A model generated the notes under the pieces. That model did no database searches. It had not been told where the DNA came from and saw only the letters and a list, made by a program, of their open reading frames with translations. Shown here one piece after another: positions 13,921 through 14,510 of a stretch of DNA of 14,510 nucleotides. This stretch comes from an uncultured Selenomonas sp. Lineage in GTDB: Bacteria; Bacillota; Negativicutes; Selenomonadales; Selenomonadaceae. Location: positions 1 through 14,510 of the forward strand of contig CAKPXP010000026.1 of the NCBI GenBank assembly GCA_934202005.1. Direction: 5' to 3'. The position numbers and the translations under genes are program-made. Position 1 is the stretch's first letter, and each line of letters starts with the position of its first letter.

Positions 13921-14037
13921 CCTCCGTGTCTGGAGGACACTGCGCTCATCATTATTTTCCGATGCCTCGGATTTCGGAATCGAGGCAGGATTTTCCCTCT
14001 TTTATGCCGAAAAAGCATCATATATTAATATTTGGAT
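13921..14037. other. Intergenic hairpins and SigH-like motif between ecfA1 and IS30
   Basis: Two hairpins are visible: CCTCC-GTGTCT-GGAGG (13921-13936) and TGCCTCG...CGAGGCA (13963-13987), the latter extendable through a bulged G and GATT/AATC pairing to a TCGG loop. Directly after it, on the plus strand, GGCAGGATTTT (13984-13994) is followed by CCCTCTTTTATGCCGAAAA. This resembles the SigH-like motif upstream of dgt, but points toward the IS30 element. It could equally be a weak plus-strand terminator (hairpin followed by a T-rich stretch). No gene is seen here. Confidence 0.4.
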
Positions 14038-14510
14038 AATTGCAAGTGCAAATTGAACAGTTGTTTTAATCAAGAACATTTATCAATAGCATAAACTTCA
14101 TCGAGAAAATGGTCGAAGAGCTCTGCTGGAGTGTGATATCCCAAGATACGGCGCGGACGCTGGTTTAGCTCGTCCGCGATGCGCAGAACATTTTCATCAC
14201 TGTAGCGTTCGATCGATGTCCCTTTAGGGATGTAATCCCGCAGGAGGCCATTGTGCCGCTCGTTCTGAGGACGTTCCCATGAGCTGTACGGGTGCGTGAA
14301 ATAGATCTTCGTGCCAAGCTGCTCATACTGAGAGAATATCTCAAATTCCAGGCCGTTATCAGCTGTCATCGTCTTGAAGACCTTGCTGAATTTCTCATCG
14401 CCGAACTCTTCGCGCAGCTTCGTCATAGCGACCTCTACACCGGCGCTGGTTCGCCCTGGGATGCGGATGGCGATAAACTCACGTAGCACCTTTTCCACAG
14501 CCGTGAAGAT
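14038..14510 (-). mobile_element. IS30-family insertion sequence, 3' part
   Basis: The element is recognised from the transposase C-terminus and runs off the right edge of the window. The sequence following the stop, with TTGCAAGTGCAAATTGAA on the plus strand (14040-14057), resembles an IS30-type terminal region, so I place the end near 14038; the exact boundary and target duplication cannot be set without the other end. It is inserted upstream of the ecf operon, transcribed toward it, and is less GC-rich than the neighbouring genes. Confidence 0.6.
14070..14510 (-). CDS. IS30-family transposase, C-terminal part (cut by window edge)
   Basis: 146 residues are visible before the stop, starting with IFTAVEKVLREF. 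They carry the last two residues of the DDE catalytic triad: Asp in MTADNGLEFE (visible residue 51) and Glu in PQNERHNGLLRDYIPKG (visible residue 84), 33 residues apart, typical of IS30. The first Asp and the N-terminal helix-turn-helix lie beyond the window. The end of the protein, NQRPRRILGYHTPAELF, is also characteristic. The reading frame is intact in the visible part, so the element may be active. A GTG at 14498 is only an internal codon, not the start. Confidence 0.93.
   Translation of the reverse strand: MFTAVEKVLREFIAIRIPGRTSAGVEVAMTKLREEFGDEKFSKVFKTMTADNGLEFEIFSQYEQLGTKIYFTHPYSSWERPQNERHNGLLRDYIPKGTSIERYSDENVLRIADELNQRPRRILGYHTPAELFDHFLDEVYAIDKCS

Overview
The window looks like a chromosomal segment of a high-GC member of the Negativicutes, most likely Selenomonas/Mitsuokella-like. 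This is an inference from Firmicutes-type gene order (dgt-dnaG-rpoD-trmK-nif3 and ecfA1-ecfA2-ecfT-truA), very GC-rich third codon positions, Gram-positive-style Shine-Dalgarno sites and an IS30 transposase end. No rRNA or species marker is present, so the genus is not proven.

Layout. Positions 1-374 are non-coding: two imperfect copies of a 109-bp-period repeat, an 18-bp perfect palindrome and a plausible promoter. They lead into two plus-strand genes (375-2736) for PLP enzymes of the transsulfuration type: a MetI/MetB-like Cys/Met-metabolism enzyme and a MalY/PatB-like cystathionine beta-lyase. Together they could convert cysteine plus an activated homoserine to homocysteine. A terminator with a perfect 20-bp stem (2796-2847) closes this unit and lies between convergent genes.

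From 2873 to the end of the window everything is on the minus strand. Read in transcription order from the right edge: the 3' end of an IS30-family transposase; an intergenic region with hairpins and the ecfA1 promoter; ecfA1-ecfA2-ecfT-truA, with 11-nt overlaps between the transporter genes; a MITE-like element (about 165 bp) overlapping the truA stop codon; tRNA-Lys(CTT) with a consensus promoter and terminator; dgt with a SigH-like upstream motif; an AT-rich gap; dnaG-rpoD (the macromolecular-synthesis operon); tRNA-Asn(GTT) with its own consensus promoter and terminator; trmK-nif3, overlapping by 7 nt; and yitT.

Function. The minus-strand genes are core: replication priming (DnaG), the housekeeping sigma factor (RpoD), dNTP control (Dgt), tRNA modification (TrmK, TruA), two tRNAs, and the shared energising module of an ECF vitamin/metal transporter without an adjacent substrate-binding S protein.

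I did not find a convincing undescribed multi-gene system. The more unusual signals are non-coding: the tandem repeat and palindrome upstream of the sulfur genes; a mobile repeat whose full-length copy and collapsed copy each overlap a gene's stop codon; two SigH-like motifs, one pointing into the IS30 element; and an Ala-rich tail on EcfA1.
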